DNA from: Lachnospiraceae bacterium
GTDB lineage: Bacteria; Bacillota; Clostridia; Lachnospirales; Lachnospiraceae
Length of the DNA: 64,000 nt
Assembly (NCBI GenBank): GCA_016283275.1
Contig: JAEEMP010000066.1
Location: 1 to 64,000 of the forward strand
Direction: 5' to 3'
The number at the start of each line of letters is the position of its first letter. The first letter of the stretch is position 1. The notes beneath the pieces are model-generated. The model ran no database searches and was not told the DNA's origin. It worked only from the letters and a program-made list of their open reading frames with translations. Positions 42,501 to 52,273 of the stretch are shown here, one piece after another. The position numbers were made by a program, and so were the translations under genes.

Positions 42501-44450
42501 TTAGATTTCTTCTTCTTTGCTGTTCTTCTTATATACAATGTAAGCTGCGATCGCTGCTGCAAGGATAACGAGCCAGAGCCACCAAACTCTCTTTGCGCCT
42601 TCCTTTAAAGAAAGATCTGCAAGCGGTACAAGGTCTGCATCGATGTTTGTCTCTCCAAAAGAGGTTACTGTTTCCACGATAGGAGCAAAAACTTCTTCGT
42701 TTTCTTCTTCAACAGCTTCTGCGGGGGTGTCGCTCATAGGAACTTCCGCATCAGCGATAACATCTTCTGCTTCTGCTTCAGCTTCTGCTTCTGTGCTGAC
42801 TACGGGTGTTGCTGTTGCAACAGCTGCAGGCTGTACGGCTGCGGGAGCTTCAACTGCGGGAGCCAAAGGAGTTGCTTCTTCGGGAATGATAACTTCTCCG
42901 TCGGATGTTGTATCTTCTTCAGGTGTAACTACTGCAGCGGGTACATTGAATCTGGAAAGGTCGATGCTTTCAACTGCTGCCTTAGCTTCTTCGTAAGCTG
43001 CTTCAAGGCTTTCCTTGTTGCTCTCTGCTGCTTCCAATGTTTCTTTTGCGCTGTCAAGCTGGCTTCTTAAGGATTCAAGACGGGCCTTGCCGGCCTCTTT
43101 TGATGCGCTTATAGCTTCGATCCTTGCTTCCAAAGCTTCAACTCTCTTAAGAGCTGCTTCAACATCTTCTTTTGCCTTATTGTAATCTTCGATCTGATTC
43201 AGTGCGTCTACTGCTGCCTGAAGCTTTACATAATCGTCGTAGTTGTTTTCATTGCCTGTGACCCTTACGGCTTCCCAAACATCATCCTCATTCTTTTCAA
43301 TTCTGGCCATGAACAGGGTTCCGTTTGCAAGATCGAGTGCATCTCCGTAATTGGAGCACTTTCTTATGTAGTTATAATATTCGGTATGTTCAACACCGTC
43401 TTTATCGGTGTATGTAACGGTTACGTGATTTTCACGTCCGCTGTTTCCGGAAACGTTATCCCATTTCTGGGTGGAGGTAGCACCTGCTGCAACAGGCTCG
43501 TTATTGATGTTGGTCTTGTTTGTGTAAGCTATCTGATCACGTCCCTGATGATTTGTGAAGATAACTGCTTCCTGTGCGGTCTTGGAGGTATTTCCTACTT
43601 CGCCGTACTTAAAATCTGCAGTTGCGGGATCTACGTTCTCATCGTTAAGGATCATATATCTTATAAGCTGCTCGGATAAGTTACGTGCAAGCTTAAAATA
43701 ATTATCGTTGCTGCCTTCTGCATAAGCGTTGATCTGTGCTTCGGTAAGGTTTGCGATACTTGCTTCAAGATCAAGAGATCCGTCCGCTTTGTAAACTGCG
43801 CTCTTACCGTTGTTGATGGTAGTAAAGTAAGCGAGCATTGTGCCATAGTACTGATTCTGTATAGCTTCAAGTTCGTTTTTCTTCTCTTCCTGAACTGCGA
43901 TCTGTGCCTGTGCTGCTTCCAGAGCTTTTCTTGCTTCTGCGGTATCTGTTGTGGCATTTGTCAAAGCTTCTTCAGCTGCCGCATATGCTTCTTCCGCTTC
44001 TTTCTGTAAAGTATCGGCTTCGTTATAAGCTTCTCTTGCATCGTTCAAAGCATCGAGAGAATCAGCAAGCTTCTCTTCAGCAGTGCCAAGGTTTTCTTCT
44101 GCGCTTGCTTTTGCTGCGTATGCTTCATCTTCTGATCCTGTGCTGTTGGCAATGTCTGCATTGTCGATCGCAGCATCTTTTGCGGTTTCAAATTCACCGG
44201 ATGCTGTATCAAAAGAATCAAGCTCTGCTACGGTATTTGCAGCTTCTGCTCCGGCTTCCTCGTCAAAAACAGAAAGTGCGATCTCTTCATCTGCGCTTTC
44301 AAGATATCCGAGACCTTCTTCGTAAAGGCCCGTAGCTGTATCAAATTCATCCGCATATGAAGCTATGGTCTGTGAAAAAACAACCATAAGTCCAAGTGCG
44401 GCTGCTATAGTTCTTGTAAATAATCTTTCCTTCTTCATAATTTTTCTCAT
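42501..44450 (-). CDS. Secreted, membrane-anchored coiled-coil surface protein
   Basis: The product has 649 residues (start 44450, GGAGG eight bases upstream). A signal peptide (MRKIMKKERLFTRTIAAALG...QTIASYA) is followed by Ala/Glu coiled coil (about 70-200), a non-repetitive middle domain (about 200-410, with NHQGRDQIAYTNK, EYYNYIRKCSNYGDALDLANG), a second coiled coil (about 410-500), a Pro/Ala/Glu/Thr linker, and a C-terminal helix VWWLWLVILAAAIAAYIVY with a short KK/EEEI tail. There is no LPXTG. The middle domain is not recognised. Adhesin or spacer role is only a guess. Confidence 0.82.
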   Translation of the reverse strand: MRKIMKKERLFTRTIAAALGLMVVFSQTIASYADEFDTATGLYEEGLGYLESADEEIALSVFDEEAGAEAANTVAELDSFDTASGEFETAKDAAIDNADIANSTGSEDEAYAAKASAEENLGTAEEKLADSLDALNDAREAYNEADTLQKEAEEAYAAAEEALTNATTDTAEARKALEAAQAQIAVQEEKKNELEAIQNQYYGTMLAYFTTINNGKSAVYKADGSLDLEASIANLTEAQINAYAEGSNDNYFKLARNLSEQLIRYMILNDENVDPATADFKYGEVGNTSKTAQEAVIFTNHQGRDQIAYTNKTNINNEPVAAGATSTQKWDNVSGNSGRENHVTVTYTDKDGVEHTEYYNYIRKCSNYGDALDLANGTLFMARIEKNEDDVWEAVRVTGNENNYDDYVKLQAAVDALNQIEDYNKAKEDVEAALKRVEALEARIEAISASKEAGKARLESLRSQLDSAKETLEAAESNKESLEAAYEEAKAAVESIDLSRFNVPAAVVTPEEDTTSDGEVIIPEEATPLAPAVEAPAAVQPAAVATATPVVSTEAEAEAEAEDVIADAEVPMSDTPAEAVEEENEEVFAPIVETVTSFGETNIDADLVPLADLSLKEGAKRVWWLWLVILAAAIAAYIVYKKNSKEEEI

Positions 44451-44546
44451 TCCGTTTTCCTCCGTGAAATTTCTTTTCTTTTCCCCGTGCAATATATATA
44501 TCGGCGAAAAAGGAAAACGAAACAGAAAAATTTTGCTATTTTTTCG

Positions 44547-45716
44547 TTAATAATTTAAAAGCTCTAAATTCTTATCTATAAGCTCGATCCTTTGCTTAAC
44601 GCAATCAACGCTTCTTAACGGATCCTTCGGTGTGTTGAAGCAGTAATCGACAAGCTTCTCTACCGTGGTGGTGGCAACATGCATCCTTGTATCGCTCGAT
44701 GCATAATATATAAATACGTCACCGTTTTCTCTTGCGATAAGACCGTTTGTAAATACAACGTTCGATACATCTCCTACTCTCTCTTCACCCAGGGGAGCCA
44801 GGAAAAATCCTGAAGGCTCGGCTATCACTTTTGAGGGATCGTCGAGAGCCGTCGCAAATACATAGAGCACATATCTTAAGCCCGCAGCGGTATTTCTGAC
44901 ACCGTGAGCAACATGTATCCAGCCTCTGTCTGTCTTGATCGGAACCGCGCCGGCTCCGTTCTTTACTTCGGTTATCGTATGGTATTTTCTTTGGCTTGTG
45001 ATGATCTCTTCATCGATCACGGCATGTTCGATATCATCACAGAGTCCGAAACCTATCCCGCCGCCGGAGCCTGTATCGATAAAATCGTCCATCGGACGGG
45101 TATAAAAAGCATACTTACCGTTTACAAATTCCGGATGCAAAACAACATTTCTCTGCTGAGGAGAATTAAGTGTCTTTAAATTGTCGAGTCTCTCCCATGT
45201 CTTTAAGTCCTTTGTGCGCACAATGCCTGCTGCCGCAACCGCCGCACTTAAGTCGTTTACCGAAGTATCTTTGCTCTCGGAACAGAATACACCGTAGATC
45301 CACCCGTCCTCATGCTTGGTAAGCCGCATATCATAAACATTTGTCTCTTCGGGACAAGTATCCGGAAGAAGTATGGGCTTATCCCAAAACTTAAAGCCGT
45401 CTATGCCGGTGTCAGATTCGGCTACGCCGAAAAAGGATTTTCTGTCATTTCCTTCTATCCTTGCAACAAGATAAAACTTCCCGTTAAGCTCGATCGCGCC
45501 CGAATTCATCACGGCGTTTACACCGAGTCTTTCCATAAAATACGGATTTGTGTCGGCATCGATATCGTACTTCCAATGAACGGGTATCATTTCACGTGTG
45601 AGCACCGGATACTTATAGCGGTCGAATATCCCGTTATAAAAATTGCTTTTTTCGTTCACTCTTAATGTTAAGGCGTCTACCTTTGCCTTTTCTTCATAAT
45701 ACTTAGGATGGATCAT
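44547..45716 (-). CDS. GH130_1 beta-1,4-mannosylglucose phosphorylase
   Basis: The product is a 389-residue five-bladed propeller enzyme. The catalytic acid is Asp129 in [13 protein letters not shown], equivalent to Asp131 of Bacteroides [18 protein letters not shown] and [14 protein letters not shown] are family-typical. It phosphorolyses mannosyl-glucose to mannose 1-phosphate and glucose in the cytoplasm. Last gene of the operon MOP-CE17-manA-lacI-MGP. The family's usual partner that supplies its substrate from mannobiose, a 2-epimerase, is not in the window. Confidence 0.9.
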   Translation of the reverse strand: MIHPKYYEEKAKVDALTLRVNEKSNFYNGIFDRYKYPVLTREMIPVHWKYDIDADTNPYFMERLGVNAVMNSGAIELNGKFYLVARIEGNDRKSFFGVAESDTGIDGFKFWDKPILLPDTCPEETNVYDMRLTKHEDGWIYGVFCSESKDTSVNDLSAAVAAAGIVRTKDLKTWERLDNLKTLNSPQQRNVVLHPEFVNGKYAFYTRPMDDFIDTGSGGGIGFGLCDDIEHAVIDEEIITSQRKYHTITEVKNGAGAVPIKTDRGWIHVAHGVRNTAAGLRYVLYVFATALDDPSKVIAEPSGFFLAPLGEERVGDVSNVVFTNGLIARENGDVFIYYASSDTRMHVATTTVEKLVDYCFNTPKDPLRSVDCVKQRIELIDKNLELLNY

Positions 45717-45730
45717 ATTGCCTCCTTATG

Positions 45731-46729
45731 TTATCGAAGATCCTTAACGGAATCTCTTATCACTATATCGCCGCTTACTACATGTCTTCCGGGAATATGA
45801 AAGCGGTTATTGAGTTTATCTATCATGGTATCGACCGCAGTCCTGCTCATACTTTCCATATCAACCCTGAAAGTGGTGAGCTGCGGCGTACAGACCGTCG
45901 CATATATATAGTCGTCAAAGCCCACAACGGACACCTTCTCGGGAACCTTTACACCCATCGAAGAAAGCTGATTGACAAGATGGTAAGCCGTCTCATCGCA
46001 GTTACATACAAATGCATCCGGCATGTCCTTCGGAAGTTTTGCATCGATTATCACGCCTTCCTCATTGCGGTCCGGTATTATGTATTCATCCCTTACCGGA
46101 ATGTTATTCTGCATGAGGCTCTTTATGTATCCGAGATATCTGTCCATGATCGAATTTGTGGCATTGACCGTTCCCACAAAGGCGATCTTCTTATGACCCT
46201 TCATGATAAGGTAATCCGTAAGCATGTGAGAACCGTATACGCTGTCGCTCACTATACAGTCCATATTGGCCTCCGGCGTATAATTGTCCAGTAAAAGAAT
46301 AGGCATATCGATCCTCAATATCCTCTCCATGCACGGCGCCGATAAAGGCCCCATTACGATCACGCCGTCCATTCTTTTGCCGATAACATTGCCCGGAAGA
46401 TTTCCGTCTTTTTCATCCTTGTGGCTTACGATCTCCAAAGTACAGGAATGTTGCTTTTTGCCGAATTCAATGGCCAGATTCTGAAAAAGCTTTGAATAAA
46501 ATGCGCTGTCCGATATATATGCCTGGGACACAAGAACGCCGAAATTATAATGTTTCTCCATGTTAAGCTTGGGTGATGTATATTTATAGCCCATTTCATT
46601 GGCCTTGGCTATGATCTTTGCCCTTACATCATCACTTACGCCTTCTCTTCCGCTTATTGCTTTGGATACCGAAACCGCGCTTATATTCAGTTGTTTTGCA
46701 ATGTCACGCATTGTGACGTCTTTACTCAT
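45731..46729 (-). CDS. LacI-family transcriptional regulator
   Basis: The product has 332 residues: N-terminal HTH (TMRDIAKQLNISAVSVSKAISGREGVSDDVRAKI) followed by a periplasmic-binding-like effector domain (NFGVLVSQAYISDSAFYSKLFQ; FVGTVNATNSIMDRYLGY; VSVVGFDDYIYATVC). Effector probably a mannan-derived sugar. Embedded within the locus (9 and 14 bases to neighbours), so it is expressed with the genes it presumably regulates, possibly through the repeated sites at 49872-50071. Confidence 0.93.
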   Translation of the reverse strand: MSKDVTMRDIAKQLNISAVSVSKAISGREGVSDDVRAKIIAKANEMGYKYTSPKLNMEKHYNFGVLVSQAYISDSAFYSKLFQNLAIEFGKKQHSCTLEIVSHKDEKDGNLPGNVIGKRMDGVIVMGPLSAPCMERILRIDMPILLLDNYTPEANMDCIVSDSVYGSHMLTDYLIMKGHKKIAFVGTVNATNSIMDRYLGYIKSLMQNNIPVRDEYIIPDRNEEGVIIDAKLPKDMPDAFVCNCDETAYHLVNQLSSMGVKVPEKVSVVGFDDYIYATVCTPQLTTFRVDMESMSRTAVDTMIDKLNNRFHIPGRHVVSGDIVIRDSVKDLR

Positions 46730-46738
46730 ATATTCTCC

Positions 46739-47674
46739 TTATAAACTTGCCGGAACCGAAGTGATCAACTTCATATTTCCGGTAAAAGAAAGTGATCCGA
46801 ATCCCGCGGGAACGATAAAATGCATTCCCTTTTTTATGTCGTTCCCGTTTATCTTTCCTTCGCCTTCAATGACCGAAACAAGACGAAACGGTACTTCATT
46901 GTCCAGGTTAACGGTTCCTTTGACATTAAGCTTATAAACACTGAAATATTTACATTCGATCAAAGTCTCCACGGGTCTGTCGGAAGATGTCGCATATATC
47001 GCATTTTCAGGTGTCGGGATCACAACCACGTCTTTGGCCTTATCAATGTGTAGTTCCCTTAACTTACCGTCAGAAAGCCGGTCATAATCATACAGCCTGT
47101 ATGTGATATCGCTGTTCTGCTGGGTCTCAAGGACCATGACCCCGCCTTTTATCGCGTGGAGCGTACCGGGCGCTATCCTTATGAAATCTCCCTTATGTAC
47201 GGGAACCTCCCGGATAAGATCTTTAAACCGTCCTTCATCGATCATTTTGTCAAACTCTTCTTTGCTGTTTGCATTATGTCCGATGATAACGCTTGAATCC
47301 TCATCGCAGTCAAGTACATACCAGCATTCTTCTTTGCCGTATGAACCGTTTTCATGTACTTTTGCGTATTCGTCGTCAGGGTGCACCTGGATGCTTAAGT
47401 CATCCGCCGCATCGATTATCTTTGTAAGAAGCGGAAACCTGTCCGATCTAAAATTTCCGAACAGTTCTCTTTTTGTATCCCAAAGCTTGGATAATGTCAT
47501 TCCCTTGTAACCGTTGCTTACGCATACGACATCGCCGTTCTGATGGGCCGATATGGCCCAGCATTCGCCGGTATTCTCTGAGGGAATATCATATCCGAAC
47601 TCATCCCTCATTTTATGTCCGCCCCAGACAAGCGTCTTAAAGACGGGTTTAAAAAACAGTAACTCTTTATCCAT
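46739..47674 (-). CDS. manA: Mannose-6-phosphate isomerase, class I
   Basis: The product is a 311-residue cupin isomerase. Zinc ligands are in IQVHPDDEYAKVHENGSYGKEECWYVLD and PGTLHAIKGGVMVLETQQNSDITYRLYDYDR. It converts mannose 6-phosphate to fructose 6-phosphate, the last step after GH130 phosphorylases and a phosphomannomutase (not seen here). Length fits the short Firmicute form. Confidence 0.95.
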   Translation of the reverse strand: MDKELLFFKPVFKTLVWGGHKMRDEFGYDIPSENTGECWAISAHQNGDVVCVSNGYKGMTLSKLWDTKRELFGNFRSDRFPLLTKIIDAADDLSIQVHPDDEYAKVHENGSYGKEECWYVLDCDEDSSVIIGHNANSKEEFDKMIDEGRFKDLIREVPVHKGDFIRIAPGTLHAIKGGVMVLETQQNSDITYRLYDYDRLSDGKLRELHIDKAKDVVVIPTPENAIYATSSDRPVETLIECKYFSVYKLNVKGTVNLDNEVPFRLVSVIEGEGKINGNDIKKGMHFIVPAGFGSLSFTGNMKLITSVPASL

Positions 47675-47694
47675 TATCTTAAAAATCCTCTAGA

Positions 47695-48819
47695 TCAGTA
47701 CGCACCTATAACACCTACAAGATAAAACGGAACGACATCTTCGCCCGGATGATCTTTTGTAATTATTATACGTACCGTATGTTCTTTCTTTTCTAAATGT
47801 TCCTTAATTATTTCTGTATACAGGCAATCTCCCCAGTCCTCCGTAAAATTGCCGTCCAAAACTACTTTTGAACTTTCGTCGCCGTCTATAATGACTTCGG
47901 CTATCGGAGTGGGCTTATTGACCGATTTTCTGTACATGACTTGCAAAGATGAGGCATTTACGGTAAATGTAATCTCATCGTTTATATGCCATGCGGTGTA
48001 TCCGTGCCTGAACATTTGGGTTATATGCTCCTGTACGGTATCATCCGCTTCAAATCCCTTACTTTCAGGCTCGGAATTTAAGTTATTGTACCTTTTACTG
48101 TGCTCATAAGTGTTCTTTGAAAGCGGTCCTTTTATCTCCCTTAGTAACGGAAGATAATATTTTATATCCCTTGAAGACTCATAGACCATGTTAAGATATC
48201 TTAATATGAGCTCTGCAAGCAGTTTATGGCCTTCATCATTGGGATGCAGATCGTCCGGGGTTATATCGCGGTTTTTGATCGTACCGTCCGCTACCTTTTG
48301 ATATACCGACGATCTCATGCTAAGGCACGGAATATCATAATGTCTCCCGATCTTAAGATGGATATCTTCGGCACTTTCCATGGTGTCGTATCGAACGTTG
48401 AAGACAAGTATGAGCCCTGTGTCCGACGAGTCGTTTAATATATGACGCACAAGTCCCTCGTAACTTTCAAAGAAATGTTCGTCTTCCCTGTCATTTACCG
48501 AAAACTCAACGATCGTGACATCGGGTTTAAACCTTAAAAGATCGTCATCCACCCTTGATGCTCCAAGATCCGACCCCGTTCCGCCTATGCCGGCATTCAC
48601 ATAGTTGACACGGATCTTCGGGAAAGTTCTTTTAAACCAGCTGTATACAAGGTACGCATAGCATGTCTTTTCGGTGGAAGCCAATGATCCTTGCGTGATC
48701 GAGCCTCCGATAAAGCCTATTGTGATATCTTCACCGTTTAAAGCTTTTACAAATGTATTCTTTAACCGTGTGGTATCACCGATATTTTTTACACCCTTTT
48801 CAAAATCGATCCCATACAT
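47695..48819 (-). CDS. SGNH-type acetylesterase, CE17-like
   Basis: The product has 374 residues. SGNH catalytic domain: Ser40 in IGFIGGSITQGS, Gly/Asn blocks NAGIGGTGSD and EFSVND, and Asp189/His192 in DDLHPNDEGH. The C-terminal part (about 230-374) is beta-rich and fits a CBM35-like module, as in the mannan acetylesterase CE17 of Roseburia. No signal peptide, so it deacetylates imported manno-oligosaccharides inside the cell. The CE17 assignment is by architecture and context. Confidence 0.82.
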   Translation of the reverse strand: MYGIDFEKGVKNIGDTTRLKNTFVKALNGEDITIGFIGGSITQGSLASTEKTCYAYLVYSWFKRTFPKIRVNYVNAGIGGTGSDLGASRVDDDLLRFKPDVTIVEFSVNDREDEHFFESYEGLVRHILNDSSDTGLILVFNVRYDTMESAEDIHLKIGRHYDIPCLSMRSSVYQKVADGTIKNRDITPDDLHPNDEGHKLLAELILRYLNMVYESSRDIKYYLPLLREIKGPLSKNTYEHSKRYNNLNSEPESKGFEADDTVQEHITQMFRHGYTAWHINDEITFTVNASSLQVMYRKSVNKPTPIAEVIIDGDESSKVVLDGNFTEDWGDCLYTEIIKEHLEKKEHTVRIIITKDHPGEDVVPFYLVGVIGAY

Positions 48820-48825
48820 AATAAG

Positions 48826-49851
48826 TTATCTTATCCCTATCTCAGTATCGTTATCGTTAACGCAGCTGTTAGTCTTTATATAATCAACCACCGAATCTAT
48901 CTCCGTAAATGCAAGACCCACATAACTGTCCGCACAACCGTAATATAAAGCTATCTTTCCGCTTTCAGGATCGTGTATCGTAGCGCAGGGGAAACATACA
49001 TTGGGCACAAAACCTCTCTCTTCATACCATTCTTCGGGAGTGAGCAGGAAGTTTTCACAGCGGTACTTAACGATCGAAGGATTATCGATATCAAGGATTG
49101 CTCCGCCGATCGAATATACAAAACCGTTACATGTTCCGCTTACGCCGTGGTAGAACAATAACCAGCCTTCGGTAGTCTCAATGGGAGCGGCTCCTCCGCC
49201 GACTTTGACCGACTGCCACCATTTGTCGTTGGGCGACATTACGTGACGATGCCTGCCCCAATATATCATGTCGGGCGATTCACTTATAAATATGTCACCG
49301 AAAGGTGTGTGGCCCGAGTCCGAAGGACGGGACATCATCATATAGTTACCGTGGATCTTTCTCGGGAAAAGAACCGCATTTCTGTTAAAAGGGATAAAAG
49401 GATTCTCGATACGGGTAAATGTCTTGAAATCCTTTGTGGTGGCAACACCTATGGATGCACCGTAGAAATCTCCGCACCAGATTATATAGTATGTATCCTC
49501 AACCTTAACAAGTCTCGGATCATATGCGTAAAGCGGCATAAAAGGCTCACCCTTTTCATTTACGAAAGGAACCTTCTCCTTATCAAAATCCCAATGGATC
49601 GCATCCTTACTCCTGCCAAGATATACATAAGGTCTTCCGTTTGTCTGCTCTCCTCTGAACACTCCTATAAAACCGTCTTCAAAAGGCATTACCGCACTGT
49701 TGAATATTCTTGCGACTCCTTCAACGGGATTTCTGCCAACGATAGGGTTCTCGGTATATCTCCAGACAGGCGCTCCTTTAAAGCCTTCGGGCTTTTCCTG
49801 CCAGGGTACGTTGGGAACCGGCGGACAGTTTAACATCTTTACATTACTCAT
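48826..49851 (-). CDS. GH130_2 beta-1,4-manno-oligosaccharide phosphorylase
   Basis: The product has 341 residues (start 49851, AGGA eight bases upstream). Catalytic Asp111 in AYDPRLVKVEDTYYIIW; VGGGAAPIETTEGWL and YHGVSGTCNG line the mannosyl/phosphate site. It removes mannose from manno-oligosaccharides as mannose 1-phosphate. First gene of the five-gene operon and directly downstream of the operator cluster. Confidence 0.9.
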   Translation of the reverse strand: MSNVKMLNCPPVPNVPWQEKPEGFKGAPVWRYTENPIVGRNPVEGVARIFNSAVMPFEDGFIGVFRGEQTNGRPYVYLGRSKDAIHWDFDKEKVPFVNEKGEPFMPLYAYDPRLVKVEDTYYIIWCGDFYGASIGVATTKDFKTFTRIENPFIPFNRNAVLFPRKIHGNYMMMSRPSDSGHTPFGDIFISESPDMIYWGRHRHVMSPNDKWWQSVKVGGGAAPIETTEGWLLFYHGVSGTCNGFVYSIGGAILDIDNPSIVKYRCENFLLTPEEWYEERGFVPNVCFPCATIHDPESGKIALYYGCADSYVGLAFTEIDSVVDYIKTNSCVNDNDTEIGIR

Positions 49852-49871
49852 GATCGATATCCTTTCTTGCA

Positions 49872-49889
49872 TTTTGTAACTTAACAAAA
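49872..49889 (-). promoter_or_regulatory. Operator-like site A of the mannan operon
   Basis: TTTTGTAACTTAACAAAA, a near-perfect palindrome, lies between the predicted transcription start and the GH130_2 gene, 21 bases upstream of its start codon. Confidence 0.6.
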
Positions 49890-49950
49890 CTACTATTTTC
49901 GATTGTTTTTCTTCGGACGCGCACAAAAAAAGAACGTCCCTTGCGCTGTA

Positions 49951-49979
49951 AACATACTATACAATGACGTCCTTTTCAA
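49951..49979 (-). promoter_or_regulatory. Promoter of the GH130-CE17-manA-lacI operon
   Basis: -35 TTGAAA (49974-49979), 17-base spacer, -10 TATGTT (49951-49956) on the minus strand, lying between operator-like sites A and B. Confidence 0.5.
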
Positions 49980-49983
49980 GTGA

Positions 49984-50071
49984 TTTTGTTAAGTTTGTGC
50001 AAATGCCACAAAAAACCCGGGCAAGTGTTTTGTAAATTAACAACCATTAAGTATCTTGTTAAGTTACAAAA
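49984..50071 (-). promoter_or_regulatory. Operator-like sites B, C and D upstream of the mannan promoter
   Basis: Three more copies of the TTTTGTAA-TTAACAAAA motif: B TTTTGTTAAGTTTGTG (49984-49999), C TTTTGTAAATTAACAA (50028-50043), D TCTTGTTAAGTTACAAAA (50054-50071). B and D are in the opposite orientation to A and C. Confidence 0.6.
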
Positions 50072-50086
50072 TCTCAATTTCCGTTT

Positions 50087-52264
50087 CTACTCACATTTTA
50101 AATGGATAAGAGTCGACCGTGCATCACCGTGGAATCTGTTTATCGTGATGCCCGCATTCATAAGTATATCGCCGTAATATTCCCTGCCGGTATCCTCGTC
50201 TTTATAAAGCTTATCGGGTAAAAGGCCTTCAAGTCTTATCTTAAACGGTTTGTAATTGGGTCTGTTTATTACTCCCACAAAAGTTACGAGGCATTCTTTT
50301 TTGTCTTTTTTTACGACCATCCATGAATCGTATATGCCGTTTTCCCTTACCGATGCAAGTCTAAAGTAATCTCCTTCTCTTACAAGGTCGTTATACTTAT
50401 GATACATTTCGACCTGCTTTGGTATCATGTTTTTGTCTTCTTCGGGAATCTTTGTGATATCAAGCTCATAGCCGAAGGTTCCGGCCAGGGCTATGTGACC
50501 GCGTGTTTCAAAAGAAACGGTCCTTCCGAGTACATGATTGGGACAATCGGATACATGCGCTCCCATTGAAGAAAGAGGATACACAATGGCTGTACCTTCC
50601 TGAATGGACAGTCTTTCAACGGCATCCGTATCGTCCGAGCACCATATCTGGGGACTGTAATATAACATTCCGGGATCGAAGCGTGCTCCGCCGGATGAAC
50701 AGTTTTCAAGCAAAAGAGCGGGATATTGTGTCACCAGTCTGTTCTGAAGTTCATAAACCGCCAGCACATAACGATGATAGAACTCTCCCAAGTGTTCTTT
50801 ATCAAGAGCCTTACTGCCTATATCGGCAAGAGGCCTGTTCATGTCCCATTTTACATATTCTATATTTGCACTGTCCATGACAGCCTTAATGGATTGCCAT
50901 GTGTGCTCAAGAACCTCGCTCCTTGTCAGATCGAGTACATACTGATTGCGCGCAAGTCCCGCTTCTCTTCCTTCGATCTGTATGGCCCAGTCAGGGTGTG
51001 CACGGTAAAGATCCGAATCCGGGCTCACCATTTCGGGTTCCATCCAGATACCGAATTTAAGGCCAAGCTTGTTAACTTCATCAACAAGATATTTAAGCCC
51101 GCCCGGAAGTTTTTCTTCGTTAACCTTCCAGTCTCCCAAAGCTCTGTTATCGTCAAAACGGTTGCCAAACCATCCGTCATCCATAACAAGCATCTCTATA
51201 CCGGACTCTGAAGCCTGCTTTGCTATCGCCAAAAGTTTCTCGGTATTGAAATCAAAATAAGTTGCTTCCCAGTTATTGATAAGTATGGGACGCTTTCTGT
51301 TTTTATAAGGACTCCTTATAAGATGATTCCTGTAAAGATCGTGGAAAGTACGCGTCATCCTGCCGAGGCCTTCATCCGAAAATACCATAACTCCTTCGGG
51401 GCTTTCAAACTCTGCGCCCGGTTCAAGTTTCCATTCAAATCCTTCGGGATTGATACCCAAAGTAACTCTTGAAAAGTTAAACTGGTTAAGATAAACGGAC
51501 GCATCGAAATTACCCGAATACACAAAATTAAAGCCGTATACTTCGCCTGTCTTCTGGGTCGCATCGGGAGTAACAAGCGCCATGAACGGATGCTCCTGGT
51601 GGCTTGTGATGCCGCGCATCGATGACACTCCCTGATGACCGTGTCTTAAAGGTTTTCTGTCGATCGTACGCTCTCTGGCCCAGGAACCGTAAAGCGTTAT
51701 AAGCTCGTAATCTTTATCATCGGTATCGAGACTTAACGAAAGCACTCTTGTAAGAGTTAAAGGCTTATCTCCTTCGTTTTTAACGATCACGCTTCTGGTT
51801 ATGGCGTCAACATCATTAAAAACTCCGTATCTTAATATGACCGAAAGATTAAGCACGGGATCTTTAAGCGTAACTTCCAAAACATCGGCGGTCTCTCCGA
51901 AGGTTCCTGGAAGTTTTCCGGTCACGGTCTTGCCTTTTATTATCTTATGAGAATCGTAAAATAACTCTGTTGCCTCGTTTCCTTTTTCATTTTTGACCGA
52001 CAGCGCGGGAGTCCTGAAATCTCCCACTCCCTTTGTGGGATACTCGTACGGTGCGCAGTCCAAAAACGAAAGCTTGTCTCTTTTGTTGGCCGACGGAAGA
52101 GCCCCTTCATCGGGTACGGCCAGGTAACGCACATCATCCCCGCTTATTCTTTTGCCGTAATAGTAATGAATAAGATATTTGCCCTTATCTTCGACTCCGA
52201 AGACATAGCTTGTGTTCGGAGTATCGAGTTTAAATATCTGTTTTTCCGAATTAAATGAGATCAT
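50087..52264 (-). CDS. GH36 alpha-galactosidase
   Basis: The product is a 725-residue cytoplasmic enzyme: N-terminal beta-sandwich, central TIM barrel and C-terminal beta domain. Nucleophile Asp474 in YVKWDMNRP and acid/base Asp544 in WCSDDTDA; LLENCSSGGARFDPG and MLVMDDGWFGNR are family-typical. It removes alpha-1,6-galactosyl branches from galactomannan or raffinose-type sugars. Nine bases downstream of the GH2 gene, on the same strand; no terminator separates it from the mannan operon promoter. Confidence 0.95.
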   Translation of the reverse strand: MISFNSEKQIFKLDTPNTSYVFGVEDKGKYLIHYYYGKRISGDDVRYLAVPDEGALPSANKRDKLSFLDCAPYEYPTKGVGDFRTPALSVKNEKGNEATELFYDSHKIIKGKTVTGKLPGTFGETADVLEVTLKDPVLNLSVILRYGVFNDVDAITRSVIVKNEGDKPLTLTRVLSLSLDTDDKDYELITLYGSWARERTIDRKPLRHGHQGVSSMRGITSHQEHPFMALVTPDATQKTGEVYGFNFVYSGNFDASVYLNQFNFSRVTLGINPEGFEWKLEPGAEFESPEGVMVFSDEGLGRMTRTFHDLYRNHLIRSPYKNRKRPILINNWEATYFDFNTEKLLAIAKQASESGIEMLVMDDGWFGNRFDDNRALGDWKVNEEKLPGGLKYLVDEVNKLGLKFGIWMEPEMVSPDSDLYRAHPDWAIQIEGREAGLARNQYVLDLTRSEVLEHTWQSIKAVMDSANIEYVKWDMNRPLADIGSKALDKEHLGEFYHRYVLAVYELQNRLVTQYPALLLENCSSGGARFDPGMLYYSPQIWCSDDTDAVERLSIQEGTAIVYPLSSMGAHVSDCPNHVLGRTVSFETRGHIALAGTFGYELDITKIPEEDKNMIPKQVEMYHKYNDLVREGDYFRLASVRENGIYDSWMVVKKDKKECLVTFVGVINRPNYKPFKIRLEGLLPDKLYKDEDTGREYYGDILMNAGITINRFHGDARSTLIHLKCE

Positions 52265-52273
52265 GATCTACCC

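Noticed and set aside
43904..44335. Leu/Arg/Gln-rich plus-strand frame opposite the surface protein
   Set aside because: Artefact of the repetitive coiled-coil coding sequence; no start signals.
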